From CAWBYL01 sp963793025 (GTDB lineage Bacteria > Actinomycetota > Acidimicrobiia > Acidimicrobiales > Acidimicrobilacustridaceae), in contig CAWBYL010000002.1 in the NCBI GenBank assembly GCA_963793025.1, positions 372,001 through 436,000 of the forward strand: a stretch of 64,000 bases of DNA. The letters are read 5' to 3'. The translations under genes were made by a program, and so were the position numbers. Below, piece by piece: positions 33,264 through 42,712 of this stretch. Every line of letters starts with the position of its first letter. The stretch's first letter is position 1. The notes under the pieces were generated by a model that was given only the letters and a program-made list of their open reading frames with translations, searched no databases and was not told the origin of the DNA.

Positions 33264-33770
33264 TCAGCCCAGGTCGCGGCGACGGCTCTGGGAGGCGAAG
33301 CCGATCACGCTGTGGGCCAGGAGCGCCACTCCGGGCAACAGGAGCGGCCAACCGACCGCCACCCCGGCGCCGGTGAGTGCCGCCCCCAAACCCATACCGA
33401 GTGGCCAGATGCTGGTGATCGGGAGGTAGAGCTCGGCGTCGTCGTCGCCGACCTCACCGTCCCCGACCTGGCTCTCGATCTCCTCGACGTCGCGCTGCAC
33501 GGGGCCGAGGCCACCGATGAACCACAGCCCGGCCATCCCGGCGAACACGGCGGCGAAGAACAACAGGGCCACCCCGGCCCACTCGCCGTCGGAGACGATG
33601 GCGTAGATCGTGCCGATGACGATGTAGAACAGGGCGAAGCTGAGGAACACCCGAGACTCGGTGGGTATCCCGCTCTGAGGCTCGACGAGCCGGCTGCCCG
33701 TGGGCACCACGGTGTCGGTGTCGGTGGCGGGCACCGCGTCGGTGATCGCTTCCTCGTCCGGGCCGGTCAC
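33264..33770 (-). CDS. ctaF: Cytochrome c oxidase subunit 4 (CtaF)
   Basis: A 168-residue actinobacterial-type oxidase subunit IV. An N-terminal acidic tail precedes four hydrophobic segments (VFLSFALFYIVIGTIYAIV, WAGVALLFFAAVFAGMAGLWFIGG, then PLGMGLGAALTGAGVAVGW and LLLPGVALLAHSVIGFA). It carries no cofactors and stabilises the aa3 oxidase in the bc1-aa3 supercomplex. GTG at 33770 overlaps the ctaD stop (GTGA), so ctaC-ctaD-ctaF form one operon. Confidence 0.88.
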   Translation of the reverse strand: MTGPDEEAITDAVPATDTDTVVPTGSRLVEPQSGIPTESRVFLSFALFYIVIGTIYAIVSDGEWAGVALLFFAAVFAGMAGLWFIGGLGPVQRDVEEIESQVGDGEVGDDDAELYLPITSIWPLGMGLGAALTGAGVAVGWPLLLPGVALLAHSVIGFASQSRRRDLG

Positions 33771-35547
33771 GGTTCACCCCCGCTGGGGTCCGAGAGCGTC
33801 TCGTCGGAGACCGAGGGACGGCCGCTCGGGGCGAGCGCCTCGGCGGGGAGGACCTCGCGTCGCCGACGCGGTTCGTGGCGGACGGACTGCCACTCGGGAT
33901 GGTTGGCGTCCCACACCGGGCGCTCCGAGCGGATGGGAGGCAGCGGCCCCACGAAGTTGCCGGGAGGCGGGGGCGACGGCGTCGCCCATTCGAGCGTCTG
34001 CCCGTCCCACGGGTTGTCACCGACGGGCGGGAGGTCGGTGCGGCGCCACGTGCGGAGCACGTTCCAGAGGAAGGGCAGGGTCGACAACCCGAGGATGGCC
34101 GCCCCGATGGAGGACACGGTGTTCAAGGTGGTGAAGCCGTCGGCCTCGGTGTAGCTCGCCACCCGACGAGGCATGCCCTCGAGGCCCAGGATGTGCTGCA
34201 CGAAGAAGGTCATGTTGAACCCGACGAACATCATCCAGAAGTGGACGTGGCCCCACCCCTCCGAGAGGCGCTTCCCGGTGAACTTCGGGAACCAGTAGTA
34301 GATCGCCGCGAACACGGCGAAGACCGACCCCCCGAACAACACGTAGTGGAAGTGGGCGACCACGAAGTAGCTGTCGGTGACGTGGAAGTCGAACGCCGGT
34401 GACGCCAGCATCACGCCGGTGACGCCACCGAGGACGAACATCAACAAGAAGCCCAGGGAGAACAACATGGGCGTGGCCAGCCACAGCTGTCCGTTCCACA
34501 TCGTGCCGATCCAGTTGAAGAACTTCACGCCGGTCGGCACGGCGATGAGCATGGTCATGGCTGAGAAGAACGGGAGCAGCACCACGCCGGTGGCGAACAT
34601 GTGGTGGGCCCACACGCCCACCGACAACGCTCCGATGGACAAGGTGGCGAAGATGAGGCCCCGGTAGCCGAACACGGGCTTGCGGGAGAACACGGCGAAG
34701 ATCTCGGTGACCACCCCGAAGTAGGGGAGGATCAGGATGTACACCTCGGGGTGGCCGAAGAACCAGAAGAGGTGCTGCCACAGCACGGGTACGCCGCCTC
34801 CGCCGGCATCGAAGATGTGGCCGCCGAAGTGGCGGTCGGCGAACAGCATCACGCCGGCGGCGGTGAGCACAGGGAAGCAGATGAGCACCAAGACGCTGGT
34901 GACGATCATGTTCCACGTGAAGATCGGGAGCCGGAACATGGTCATGCCCGGTGCCCGCATGGTGGCGATGGTGGTGAGGATGTTGACGGCGGTGAGGATG
35001 CCCGAGAGGCCGGTGAGGGCGACACCGACGATCCACAGGTCGCCACCCAGTCCCGGGGAGCGGACGCTGTCGGAGAGCGGGGTGTAGGCGAACCACCCGA
35101 AGTTGGCGGCGCCGTCGGAGGTGAGGAAGCCCGACAGCATCACCACGCCGCCGGTGGCGTAGACCCAGTAGGACAGCTGGTTGAGTCGGGGGAAGGCCAT
35201 GTCCCGGGCGCCGGCCTGGATGGGGACGAGGTAGTTGCCGAGGCCGAAGGCGAAGGGCCCGGCGAACAAGAAGAGCATCACGCTGCCGTGCATCGTGAAC
35301 AGCTCGTTGTAGGTGTTGGTGTCGATGAGCTGCTGGTCGGGCCGGGCGAGCTGGGCCCGGATGCCCATCGCCATCATCCCGCCGATGAGGTAGAAGACGA
35401 AGGCCGTGACCATGTAGGCAGGCCGATCGTCTTGTGATCGGTGCTGGTGAACCACCGCAGCAGCCCGGTGGGCTCGCGTCCGTGCGCCGGCGGGTGGCTC
35501 GGGGCCGGCTCGGGCGCCGCCGCCGGACGGTCGTCGACGACGGTCAT
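33767..35547 (-). CDS. ctaD: Cytochrome c oxidase subunit 1 (CtaD), apparent frameshift
   Basis: The catalytic subunit of the aa3 oxidase, reducing O2 to water at a haem a3-CuB centre and pumping protons. Ligand motifs are intact: TMHGSVMLFLF, FGHPEVYI (CuB His and cross-linked Tyr), WAHHMFATG and VAHFHYVLFGG. However the N-terminal 43 codons, from ATG 35547 (coupled to ctaC by ATGA) to HKTIGL, are in a different frame from the remainder, which resumes at AYMVTAFVFYL. One base is missing around 35417-35419, where CTGGCC would restore the frame but CTGCC is read. Restored length is 593 residues, normal for the family. Either a sequence error or a recent mutation. Confidence 0.9.
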
Positions 35548-36344
35548 GGCGTCGCTCCGGCCAGGGCCACGTCGCCGCCGGGCGTGCCGGCGACGAGGGG
35601 CTGGGTCTCGGCCGCCGCCCGGGCGACCCAGGCGTCGAACTCGTCGGCCGGCACCGCCCGCACGTCGAAGGTCATCTGCCAGTGGTTGAACCCGCAGTAC
35701 TCGGCGCAGCGCCCGGTCCACTCACCGGGCTCGGTGATGTCGACGTCGATGTGGTTGTCGACCCCGGGGATGAGGTCGCGCTTCTCGAGGAACTCGGGCA
35801 CCCAGAACGAGTGGATGACGTCGTCGGCGTGCAACTCGAACCGGATGGTGCGCCCCACGGGGAGCACGAGGGTCGGCCGGGCGTCGGGGGTGCCGCTGAC
35901 CACGACCCCCTGCTCGGGATAAGTGAACTGCCACTGCCACTGGAAGCCGTCGACCTGGACCGTGAGCTCCGGGTCGCGGTTGGAGTCGACCTGTTGGGTG
36001 GCCCAGGCCGCCAACCCGAAGAGGAAGGCCACGATCAGGATCGGCGTGACGGTGTAGACGACCTCCATCGGGATGTTGTACTGCCGCTGGGGTGGGTTGG
36101 CCGGCTGGTCGGGACGGCGGCGGTACCGCACCACCGACCAGATGACGAGGAACCAGATGAGGGCGGCGACCAGCGCCGCCCCGATGAACAGGACGCGCCA
36201 CAACACGAGGGTGGAGCGGCCCTGCTCGGTGACCGCGTCGGGGGCACCGTAGGTGGCGCTGCAGCCACCCAGGACGAGGGCGGCCACGAGGGCGGCGCCG
36301 AGCTGCGCCGGCCGACTCCCGAGGACGCGGCTGCGGATCCGCAC
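35544..36344 (-). CDS. ctaC: Cytochrome c oxidase subunit 2 (CtaC)
   Basis: A 266-residue membrane-anchored subunit that takes electrons from cytochrome c. The N-terminus is a lipoprotein signal (LGAALVAALVLGGC), followed by two membrane helices (VLFIGAALVAALIWFLVIWSVV and VYTVTPILIVAFLFGLAAW). The cupredoxin domain carries the CuA site: HSFWVPEF early, then CAEYCGFNHWQM with two Cys, His and Met. GTG 36344 is chosen from the signal peptide length; the frame is open far upstream as shadow. Its stop overlaps the ctaD ATG. Confidence 0.93.
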   Translation of the reverse strand: MRIRSRVLGSRPAQLGAALVAALVLGGCSATYGAPDAVTEQGRSTLVLWRVLFIGAALVAALIWFLVIWSVVRYRRRPDQPANPPQRQYNIPMEVVYTVTPILIVAFLFGLAAWATQQVDSNRDPELTVQVDGFQWQWQFTYPEQGVVVSGTPDARPTLVLPVGRTIRFELHADDVIHSFWVPEFLEKRDLIPGVDNHIDVDITEPGEWTGRCAEYCGFNHWQMTFDVRAVPADEFDAWVARAAAETQPLVAGTPGGDVALAGATP

Positions 36345-36396
36345 GCCGACACCATAGGGCAGCCGGGGCACGCGGCCGGGTGGTCTCCGCCGGCGG

Positions 36397-37284
36397 TCAG
36401 GAGTCGCCGGTGCCGGCTCCGGCCCGGGCGGCGGCGCTGCGCTCCTCGCCGCGCCGGGCCCGTCGGTCGGCGCGATCCTGGTGGGCCATCCACTGCACGA
36501 GCACCACGGCGCCGGCCGCCAGTCCGGCGACGTCGCCGATGCCCCACATGATCGCCCCACCGGCGCGCTGGTCGGCCATGGGCGAGGCGCCCCAGTCGCG
36601 AGCTGCCGCGTACCAGTCGCCGGCGATCGGCGTGGACCCCTGCAGGAGGGCGATGCCGACGAAGGCATGGAAGGGGATGGTGAGCAGGATGAGCCCGAGG
36701 CGGGCGCCGTACGGGATGCGGCGGGCCACGGGGTCGAGTCCGATCACCACCCAGAAGAACACGGACCCGGCGAAGAGGAAGTGGAGATGGACGAGCGAGT
36801 GCACCCACGAGTTGTGGAGGGAGAGCTCGTAGAGCGGCGTGAAGTACAGGCCGTAGAGGGTGAGGCTGAACAACAAGAAGGCCGCCACCGGGTGGGTGAG
36901 CAGGCGAGCCGGAGCGCTGCGGACGACGCGGAGCAGGGTGACCTGAGTGGTCCGGTCGGTCGCCTGCAGGGCCAGGGTGACGGGTGCGCCCAGCGCGAGC
37001 AGGAACGGCGCCACCATCCCGAGCAGGACGTGTTGCACCACGTGCACGCTGAACAGCGTCGTGTCGTAGGCGCCGAGGCCGGACTGGGTGGCCACCACGA
37101 TGACCACGAGCCCGGCGCCGAACGAGGCCGTGCGGGCGCGGCTCCAGGACCGTCCCCGGCTGTTCAGTCGACGGAGTCCCCAGACGTACGCGCCGGCGCC
37201 CACCGCTGCGCCGATGGCCGGTCCGGGGTCGAGGACCCACTGGGTTGCCGCGGGCCCGAGGCCGAACGGCGGGAGCGCAGCCAT
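36397..37284 (-). CDS. ctaG: Cytochrome c oxidase assembly protein, CtaG/caa3 type
   Basis: A 295-residue polytopic protein with about seven helices, of the Caa3_CtaG family (not the Cox11 type). Conserved histidines and motifs are visible: FSVHVVQHVLLGMVAPFLLALG, LTHPVAAFLLFSLTLYGLYFTPLYE, HSLVHLHFLFAGSVFFWVVIGLDP and PFHAFVGIALL. The family is needed for copper insertion into the oxidase. It lies 52 bases upstream of ctaC on the same strand and is divergent from ctaE. ATG 37284 fits the first helix best. Confidence 0.88.
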   Translation of the reverse strand: MAALPPFGLGPAATQWVLDPGPAIGAAVGAGAYVWGLRRLNSRGRSWSRARTASFGAGLVVIVVATQSGLGAYDTTLFSVHVVQHVLLGMVAPFLLALGAPVTLALQATDRTTQVTLLRVVRSAPARLLTHPVAAFLLFSLTLYGLYFTPLYELSLHNSWVHSLVHLHFLFAGSVFFWVVIGLDPVARRIPYGARLGLILLTIPFHAFVGIALLQGSTPIAGDWYAAARDWGASPMADQRAGGAIMWGIGDVAGLAAGAVVLVQWMAHQDRADRRARRGEERSAAARAGAGTGDS

Positions 37285-37342
37285 GAGCGGACGGTACCGC
37301 TGGAGAGCCTCCACGGCCCGCGCCTCTGACAAGATGGCGCAG

Positions 37343-37921
37343 ATGAGCGACGTCGGGGCTCTCGAGGTGCGCGGTGAGAGGACGGCCCCGCTCGCCGTCG
37401 GCGTCATCATCTGGCTGGCCTCGGAGGTCATGTTCTTCGCCGGGCTGTTCGCCGCCTACTTCGTGCTGAAGGCGGAGAACGCCGGGAACTGGCCGATGGA
37501 CGGGGCCGAGCTCGACATGCCGCGCGCCGCCGTGGCCACCGCCGTGCTGATCCTCTCGAGCGTCACGATCCACTACTCGGTGAAGGCGGCCGAGCAGGGG
37601 CGCCTCCAGCAGTCCTACCGCCTGCTGGTCGTCACCATCGCCCTCGGGACGCTCTTCATCGCCAACCTGGTGTCGGAGTACGCAGGTCTCTCCTTCGCCT
37701 TCGACGACAACGCCTTCAGCACGATCTTCTACCTCCTCACCGGCTTCCACGGCGCCCACGTCGTCGGTGGCCTCATCGCCATGGCGGTGGTCGGATGGGT
37801 GATCTTCAGTCCGGGGAGCCGCACCCCACCGGGCCAGACGTTGCGGGTCATGTCCTTCTACTGGCACTTCGTCGACGTCGTCTGGATCGGCCTGTTCCTC
37901 GTCATCTACGTGGTGCAGTGA
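37343..37921 (+). CDS. ctaE: Cytochrome c oxidase subunit 3 (CtaE)
   Basis: A 192-residue five-helix subunit III. SEVMFFAGLFAAYFVLKAE, FYLLTGFHGAHVVGGLIAM (conserved FHG.HV.GG) and FYWHFVDVVWIGLFLVIY are the family motifs. It starts the plus-strand group ctaE-qcrC-qcrA-qcrB, the standard actinobacterial order. Two in-frame starts, ATG 37334 and ATG 37343, are nearly equal; neither has a clear Shine-Dalgarno and I use the second. Only 58 bases separate it from the divergent ctaG. Confidence 0.92.
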   Translation: MSDVGALEVRGERTAPLAVGVIIWLASEVMFFAGLFAAYFVLKAENAGNWPMDGAELDMPRAAVATAVLILSSVTIHYSVKAAEQGRLQQSYRLLVVTIALGTLFIANLVSEYAGLSFAFDDNAFSTIFYLLTGFHGAHVVGGLIAMAVVGWVIFSPGSRTPPGQTLRVMSFYWHFVDVVWIGLFLVIYVVQ

Positions 37922-37922
37922 C

Positions 37923-38741
37923 ATGACCACGAACGGGACCCGTCGCCTCCTGACCGTGTTCGGCGCCGTGTTCCTGGCCGCCGGTGCTCTGTTCGGCGTC
38001 ACCAACGCCCTGGCCGCCGACGCCCCGGCGGCCACCACCGCCACCGCGGCGGCGACGGGTACGACCCGGGGCACCCTCCCCGACGGCAGCGACGACGCCG
38101 CCCTGGTCGCCGAGGGCCAGGCCTTGTTCCTCAACTCGTGCGTGTCGTGCCACGGGCCCGACGGCTCAGGCACCGAGAACGGGCCGAGCCTGGCCGCGGC
38201 GGGAGCGGCGGCGGCCGACTTCCAGCTGCGCACCGGGCGCATGCCGCTCGCCGGGCCGGCGGTGCAGGCCCCGGTGAAGCCGGTCGCCTACGACGACGCC
38301 GACATCCGGGCGCTGGTCGCCTACGTGGCCACCCTGGGCGAGGGGCCGGGCATCCCCGATGTGCAACCCGACCAGGGAGACCTGGCCGAGGGGGGCGAGC
38401 TGTACCGGGCGAACTGCGCGGCCTGCCACAACGCCTCGGGCATCGGCGGCGCCCTCTCCTACGGCAACCACGCGCCGTCGCTCCTGTCGGTGGAGCCCAC
38501 CCAGATCGGCGAGGCCATGCGCACCGGTCCCGGGCAGATGCCCGTGTTCGGGCGCGACACCATCACCGACGACCAGCTGGACTCCATCGTCCGCTACGTG
38601 CAGTACCTCCAGTCGCCGGAGAACCCGGGAGGACTGAAGCTCGGTTCGGCCGGTCCCGTGCCCGAGGGCTTCGTGGCGTGGTTGGTGGGGCTGGGCGTGT
38701 TGTTGTTGTTCATCCGGTGGATCACGAGGAACCATGCCTGA
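37923..38741 (+). CDS. qcrC: Di-haem cytochrome c subunit QcrC
   Basis: A 272-residue c-type cytochrome of the cytochrome bc1 complex. An N-terminal hydrophobic signal/anchor (LLTVFGAVFLAAGALFGV) is followed by two haem domains with CVSCH (about residue 71) and CAACH (about 165); likely axial methionines are in GRMPL and GQMPVF. A C-terminal membrane helix (FVAWLVGLGVLLLFIRWI) anchors it. The second haem passes electrons directly to CuA, replacing soluble cytochrome c in actinobacterial supercomplexes. It is one base from ctaE and overlaps qcrA by eight bases. Confidence 0.94.
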   Translation: MTTNGTRRLLTVFGAVFLAAGALFGVTNALAADAPAATTATAAATGTTRGTLPDGSDDAALVAEGQALFLNSCVSCHGPDGSGTENGPSLAAAGAAAADFQLRTGRMPLAGPAVQAPVKPVAYDDADIRALVAYVATLGEGPGIPDVQPDQGDLAEGGELYRANCAACHNASGIGGALSYGNHAPSLLSVEPTQIGEAMRTGPGQMPVFGRDTITDDQLDSIVRYVQYLQSPENPGGLKLGSAGPVPEGFVAWLVGLGVLLLFIRWITRNHA

Positions 38742-39648
38742 CGTCCCCCCTCCGCCCCGTCTCCCGCAGCGCCATCCCGAGCGCGGACCGGCCATCGCCT
38801 TCGGTCTGAGCACCGTCTCGGGCCTCGCCCTGGCCGTGGTGTACTGGCAGGGCGGCCAGTCCCAGCTCGAGGGGATCTTCCTGGCCGTGGCCCTGGGCGG
38901 CATCGGTGTGGGCATGGTCATGTGGGCCAAGCGCTTCCTTCCTGCCGGGCCCGAGGTCGAGCCCCGGGGCCGGCTGGGTTCGAGCGAGGCCGAGATCGAC
39001 GCCTTCCGCGACGACTTCGAGTCGGGGGAGCACACGCTCGAGCGCCGGGGACTGCTGGTGAAGCTCCTGGTCGGAGCCGGGGGAGCGCTCGGCCTGGCCG
39101 CCCTGTTCCCGATCCGGTCCCTGGGTCCGCGTCCCGCGTCGTTCCTCGTCGACTCGCCCTTCCAGGCCGGGACCCGTCTCGTGCGCGACGACGGCACACC
39201 CATCCGCCCCGCCGACCTCGAGACCAACGGCGTCCTCACCGTCTTCCCCGAGGGCGACCTCACCGACGAGTTCGCCCAGACGCTGCTGATCCGCATGCAG
39301 CCGGGTCGCAACGTCCCTCGTTCGGGCCGGGAGGGCTGGACCCCGCGCGACCTGGCCGCGTACTCCAAGATCTGCACCCACGCCGGCTGCCCGGTCGGGC
39401 TCTACGAGGCTCAGCTGGGCGAGCTGCTGTGCCCGTGCCACCAGTCGACGTTCGACGTCTACGACGGTTGCCGGCCCATCTTCGGCCCCGCCTCCACGTC
39501 GCTCCCGCAGCTGCCGCTCGACGTCGACGACCAGGGCTACGTGATCGCCGCCGGACCGTTCTCGGGGCCGATCGGCCCGGGCTTCTGGGACCAGCAGCGC
39601 CTCTGGGACAGGCGCAACCCGACCACCACCGAGGGAGGCGGCTCGTGA
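38734..39648 (+). CDS. qcrA: Rieske iron-sulfur subunit QcrA
   Basis: A 304-residue subunit of cytochrome bc1. Membrane segments occur at about 23-43, 47-67 and 105-125 (LLVKLLVGAGGALGLAALF), giving the three-helix actinobacterial form. The [2Fe-2S] cluster is bound by CTHAGC and CPCHQS (two Cys, two His plus a disulfide pair), followed by FDVYDGCRPIFGPAS. It moves electrons from quinol to the QcrC haems. The GTG of qcrB overlaps its stop (GTGA). Confidence 0.94.
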   Translation: MPDVPPPPRLPQRHPERGPAIAFGLSTVSGLALAVVYWQGGQSQLEGIFLAVALGGIGVGMVMWAKRFLPAGPEVEPRGRLGSSEAEIDAFRDDFESGEHTLERRGLLVKLLVGAGGALGLAALFPIRSLGPRPASFLVDSPFQAGTRLVRDDGTPIRPADLETNGVLTVFPEGDLTDEFAQTLLIRMQPGRNVPRSGREGWTPRDLAAYSKICTHAGCPVGLYEAQLGELLCPCHQSTFDVYDGCRPIFGPASTSLPQLPLDVDDQGYVIAAGPFSGPIGPGFWDQQRLWDRRNPTTTEGGGS

Positions 39649-41162
39649 CCGACGAGGCGACACCGATGGTCGTGGACGATGCCCAGGGTCCGCCCGAGGT
39701 CCTCCACGAGGGCCATCGCAAGGCGCGCAGCCGGGTGGGCCGGTTGGGGCGCTGGGTCGACCAGCGGACCGGGGCCGCCCGCGCCGGCAAGGGGGCGTTG
39801 TCCAAGATCTTCCCGAACCACTGGTCGTTCCTGTTGGGCGAGATCGCCCTCTACTCCTTCGTGGTCCTCGTGGTCACCGGCATCTTCCTCACGTTCTTCT
39901 TCCGGGCCAGCACCGAGACGGTCACCTACGACGGCAGCTACGCACCGCTTCGGGGAGTCGAGGTGTCCCAGGCCTACGCCTCGGCCATGGACCTCAGCTT
40001 CGACGTCCGCGCCGGGCTGGTCATGCGCCAGATCCACCACTGGGCGGCGCTGGTGTTCGTCGCCGCCATCGTCATCCACCTCTGCCGGGTGTTCTTCACC
40101 GGGGCGTTCCGCCGCCCCCGCGAGATCAACTGGGTGGTCGGGTGCACGCTGTTCGTGCTGGCCATCGTCAACGGCTTCGCCGGCTACTCGCTGCTCGACG
40201 ACCAGCTGTCGGGCACGGGGGTGCGGGTCAGCTACTCGATCATCTTGTCCATACCGGTGATCGGGCCGTGGATCGCCTCCCTGCTGTTCGGGGGCGACTT
40301 CCCCGGTGCCGACTTCATCCCCCGCTTGTTCATCATCCACGTGCTGTTGGTGCCGTTGGTGATCATGGCGTTGCTCGGCGTCCACCTGGCCATCCTCGTA
40401 CGGCACAAGCACACCCACTTCGCCGGTGAGGGCGCCACCGACGACAACGTGGTGGGGGAGCGGCTCTGGCCCACCTACGTGTTCAAGGCCGGCGGGCTCT
40501 TCTTCCTGGTGGCCGCGGTGCTCGCCCTGCTCGGCGGGTTGGCCCAGATCAACCCGGTGTGGATGTACGGACCGTTCCGAATAGAGAACGTCAGCTCGGC
40601 GTCACAGCCCGACTGGTACATGGGCTGGGCCGACGGCGCGCTTCGCCTCATGCCCAACTGGGAGTTCCGGGGAGGCGGCTTCTCCATCCCGAACCCGTTC
40701 TGGGGCGGGGTGCTGATGCCGTCGATCACCTTCGGCCTGCTCTACGCCTGGCCGTGGTTGGAGGCGCGCGTCACCGGCGACCGACGGGAGCACCACGTGC
40801 TCGACCGGCCCCGTGACCATCCGGTGCGCACCGCGCTCGGGGTGTCGACGCTGACCTTCTACACGATCCTCGGTGTGGCGGCCTCCAACGACCTCATCGC
40901 CACCACCTTCGGCCTGTCGGTCAACGCCGTGCTCATCTCCTTGCGCGTCGCGGTGATCGTCGTGCCTCCGATCGCCGCCGTCCTCACCTACCGGGTGTGC
41001 AAGGAGCTGGCCGCCCGCAGCGGGCCCTTCGTGGACCCGTTGCTGGCCGGCTCGCCGGCCCCGGGCCCGTCCGACGACGGCGCCGCCGGTCCGCCGGTCA
41101 TCGAGGGGTCGCCCGTCGGGCAGGACGCACCCGTCGGGACGGCTCGAGCCCGATCCTCGTGA
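39645..41162 (+). CDS. qcrB: Cytochrome b subunit QcrB
   Basis: A 505-residue core subunit of the bc1 complex. The first ~50 residues are a soluble tail ending FPNHWSFLLGEIALYSF. The haem b ligands are in QIHHWAALVFVAAIVIHLCRVF and FIIHVLLVPLVIMALLGVHLAI. INPVWMYGPF lies where the PEWY-type Qo loop is expected, with SASQPDWYMGWADGALR following it. It oxidises menaquinol. The acidic/Pro-rich C-terminal tail (APGPSDDGAAGPP) is typical of actinobacteria. It ends eight bases from the convergent sugar transporter. Confidence 0.94.
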   Translation: MTDEATPMVVDDAQGPPEVLHEGHRKARSRVGRLGRWVDQRTGAARAGKGALSKIFPNHWSFLLGEIALYSFVVLVVTGIFLTFFFRASTETVTYDGSYAPLRGVEVSQAYASAMDLSFDVRAGLVMRQIHHWAALVFVAAIVIHLCRVFFTGAFRRPREINWVVGCTLFVLAIVNGFAGYSLLDDQLSGTGVRVSYSIILSIPVIGPWIASLLFGGDFPGADFIPRLFIIHVLLVPLVIMALLGVHLAILVRHKHTHFAGEGATDDNVVGERLWPTYVFKAGGLFFLVAAVLALLGGLAQINPVWMYGPFRIENVSSASQPDWYMGWADGALRLMPNWEFRGGGFSIPNPFWGGVLMPSITFGLLYAWPWLEARVTGDRREHHVLDRPRDHPVRTALGVSTLTFYTILGVAASNDLIATTFGLSVNAVLISLRVAVIVVPPIAAVLTYRVCKELAARSGPFVDPLLAGSPAPGPSDDGAAGPPVIEGSPVGQDAPVGTARARSS

Positions 41163-41169
41163 GTGGCCG

Positions 41170-42630
41170 CTACAGCGTGCCGGCGGCGCGCTGAGCGGCC
41201 ACCGGGTCGTCGGCGTCCCACAGGCGCTCGATCTGCTCCAGCGTCTGCCCCTTGGTCTCGGGCACCTTCTTCCAGATCCACACGTAGGCGATGGCGGCGA
41301 AGGCGGCGAAGAGCCAGAACGTGGCCGAGTTGCCGATGTGGTCGATGAGGGTGAGGAAGAACTCGCTCACCAGGAACGCCGACCCCCAGTTCACCGCGGT
41401 GGCGGTGGCCACCGCTCGACCCCTGATCCGGCCCGGGAAGATCTCGTTGATCACCGTCCACGTGATGGGCCCGAGGGAGAAGGCGAAGGAGATGATGAAC
41501 ACCACGAGGGCGACCAGGGTGATGATGCCGGCCGTGGTCGGTCCCCCGGCGCCGGCCCCGCTGGTGTCGGCCCCGTCCATGAACGAAAAGGCGATGCCCA
41601 CCGTCGTGAGGCTGACCGCCATGCCCACGAGCCCGGCGAACAGGAGCGGGCGTCGACCGAAGCGGTCGACGTAGACCACCGCGATCAACGTGGCCAGCAC
41701 GTTCACGCCACCGATGGCCCAGGTGGTGGCGGCCGCCTGGTCGGCGGGGGTGGAGAACCCGGCCTCGGCGAAGATCTTGTCGGCGTAGTAGATGATGGCG
41801 TTGATCCCGGTGATCTGTTGGAACACGGCCAGTCCGACGGCGACCTTCATGGGCTTGCGCACCGCCCGGGAGAAGACCTCGGGCCACCGGGCCCGGTCGG
41901 CTTCTTCGGCGGCCACCGTCTCTTCGAGGCGGTCGAGCTCGACGTCGACGTCGATGTGGGGGAGGACCTTCGTCAGGGAGCGGGCCGCGTCGTCGCGCCG
42001 CCCGGCGCGCACGAGCCAACGGGTGGACTCGGGCATCGGGAGCATGGCGAGCAGCAACAGCACGCCGGGCACGGCCGAGACGCCGAGCATGACCCGCCAG
42101 CGGTCGTCGTTGGTGAGGGCCTGGTCGACGAGGTAGGCGATGAAGATGCCGATGGTGATGGCGAGCTGGTAGGTGGACACGAACCGGCCTCGCAGGTGCG
42201 AGGGAGCCTGCTCGGCGGCGTACAGAGGGGCGGCGACCGACGCCACGCCGACACCGAAGCCGACGATCAGGCGCCCGATGACCAAGATCGCGGTGCCGGG
42301 GGCGAAGGCCTCGACCGCGGCCCCGGCAGTGAACAGCGCGGCGGCCAACAAGATGGTGATGCGTCGGCCGTAGCGGTCGGCCATCCCACCGGCGATGAGG
42401 GCGCCGACCAGAGCGCCGAGCGTCACCCAGCTGGTGATCACCTCGGTCATCGTCGTGCCGACGTGGAAGTCCTTCTGGATCCCCTCGATGGCTCCGGAGA
42501 TGACGCCCTGGTCGTAGCCGAACAGCAGGCCGGCCAACATGATGACCACGCCGACCATGACCAGCCACGGCCCGACCCGATGGGCGGCGCGCCCTTGTCC
42601 GCGCGCTTCGACTGCAGTCTCAGTGGCCAC
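41170..42630 (-). CDS. MFS sugar transporter (SP family)
   Basis: A 486-residue, 12-helix sugar:proton symporter type protein. Family signatures are clear: LLFGYDQGVISGAI, GGMADRYGRRITI, PESTRWLVRAGR after helix 6, QQITGINAIIYYA in helix 7, VDRFGRRPLL and VPETKGQTLEQIE at the end. It resembles GalP/XylE/GLUT proteins, so a hexose or pentose is likely; which one is unknown. It lies downstream of zwf and a phosphatase on the same strand, giving a sugar-metabolism context. Start GTG 42630. Confidence 0.9.
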   Translation of the reverse strand: MATETAVEARGQGRAAHRVGPWLVMVGVVIMLAGLLFGYDQGVISGAIEGIQKDFHVGTTMTEVITSWVTLGALVGALIAGGMADRYGRRITILLAAALFTAGAAVEAFAPGTAILVIGRLIVGFGVGVASVAAPLYAAEQAPSHLRGRFVSTYQLAITIGIFIAYLVDQALTNDDRWRVMLGVSAVPGVLLLLAMLPMPESTRWLVRAGRRDDAARSLTKVLPHIDVDVELDRLEETVAAEEADRARWPEVFSRAVRKPMKVAVGLAVFQQITGINAIIYYADKIFAEAGFSTPADQAAATTWAIGGVNVLATLIAVVYVDRFGRRPLLFAGLVGMAVSLTTVGIAFSFMDGADTSGAGAGGPTTAGIITLVALVVFIISFAFSLGPITWTVINEIFPGRIRGRAVATATAVNWGSAFLVSEFFLTLIDHIGNSATFWLFAAFAAIAYVWIWKKVPETKGQTLEQIERLWDADDPVAAQRAAGTL

Positions 42631-42712
42631 GCTGCCCCCCGGCTTCGACGAGTACGTCAGGCGGACGTTATGTCGCGCTCGTCGTCGTGGCGGGGACGCT
42701 GAGGCCGTCGGC

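Noticed and set aside
35414..35455. Start of ctaD at the GTG at 35455
   Set aside because: The codons between this GTG and the YMVTAF segment read the conserved TSTDHKTIGL region in the wrong frame; the proper N-terminus is in the other frame and is coupled to ctaC.
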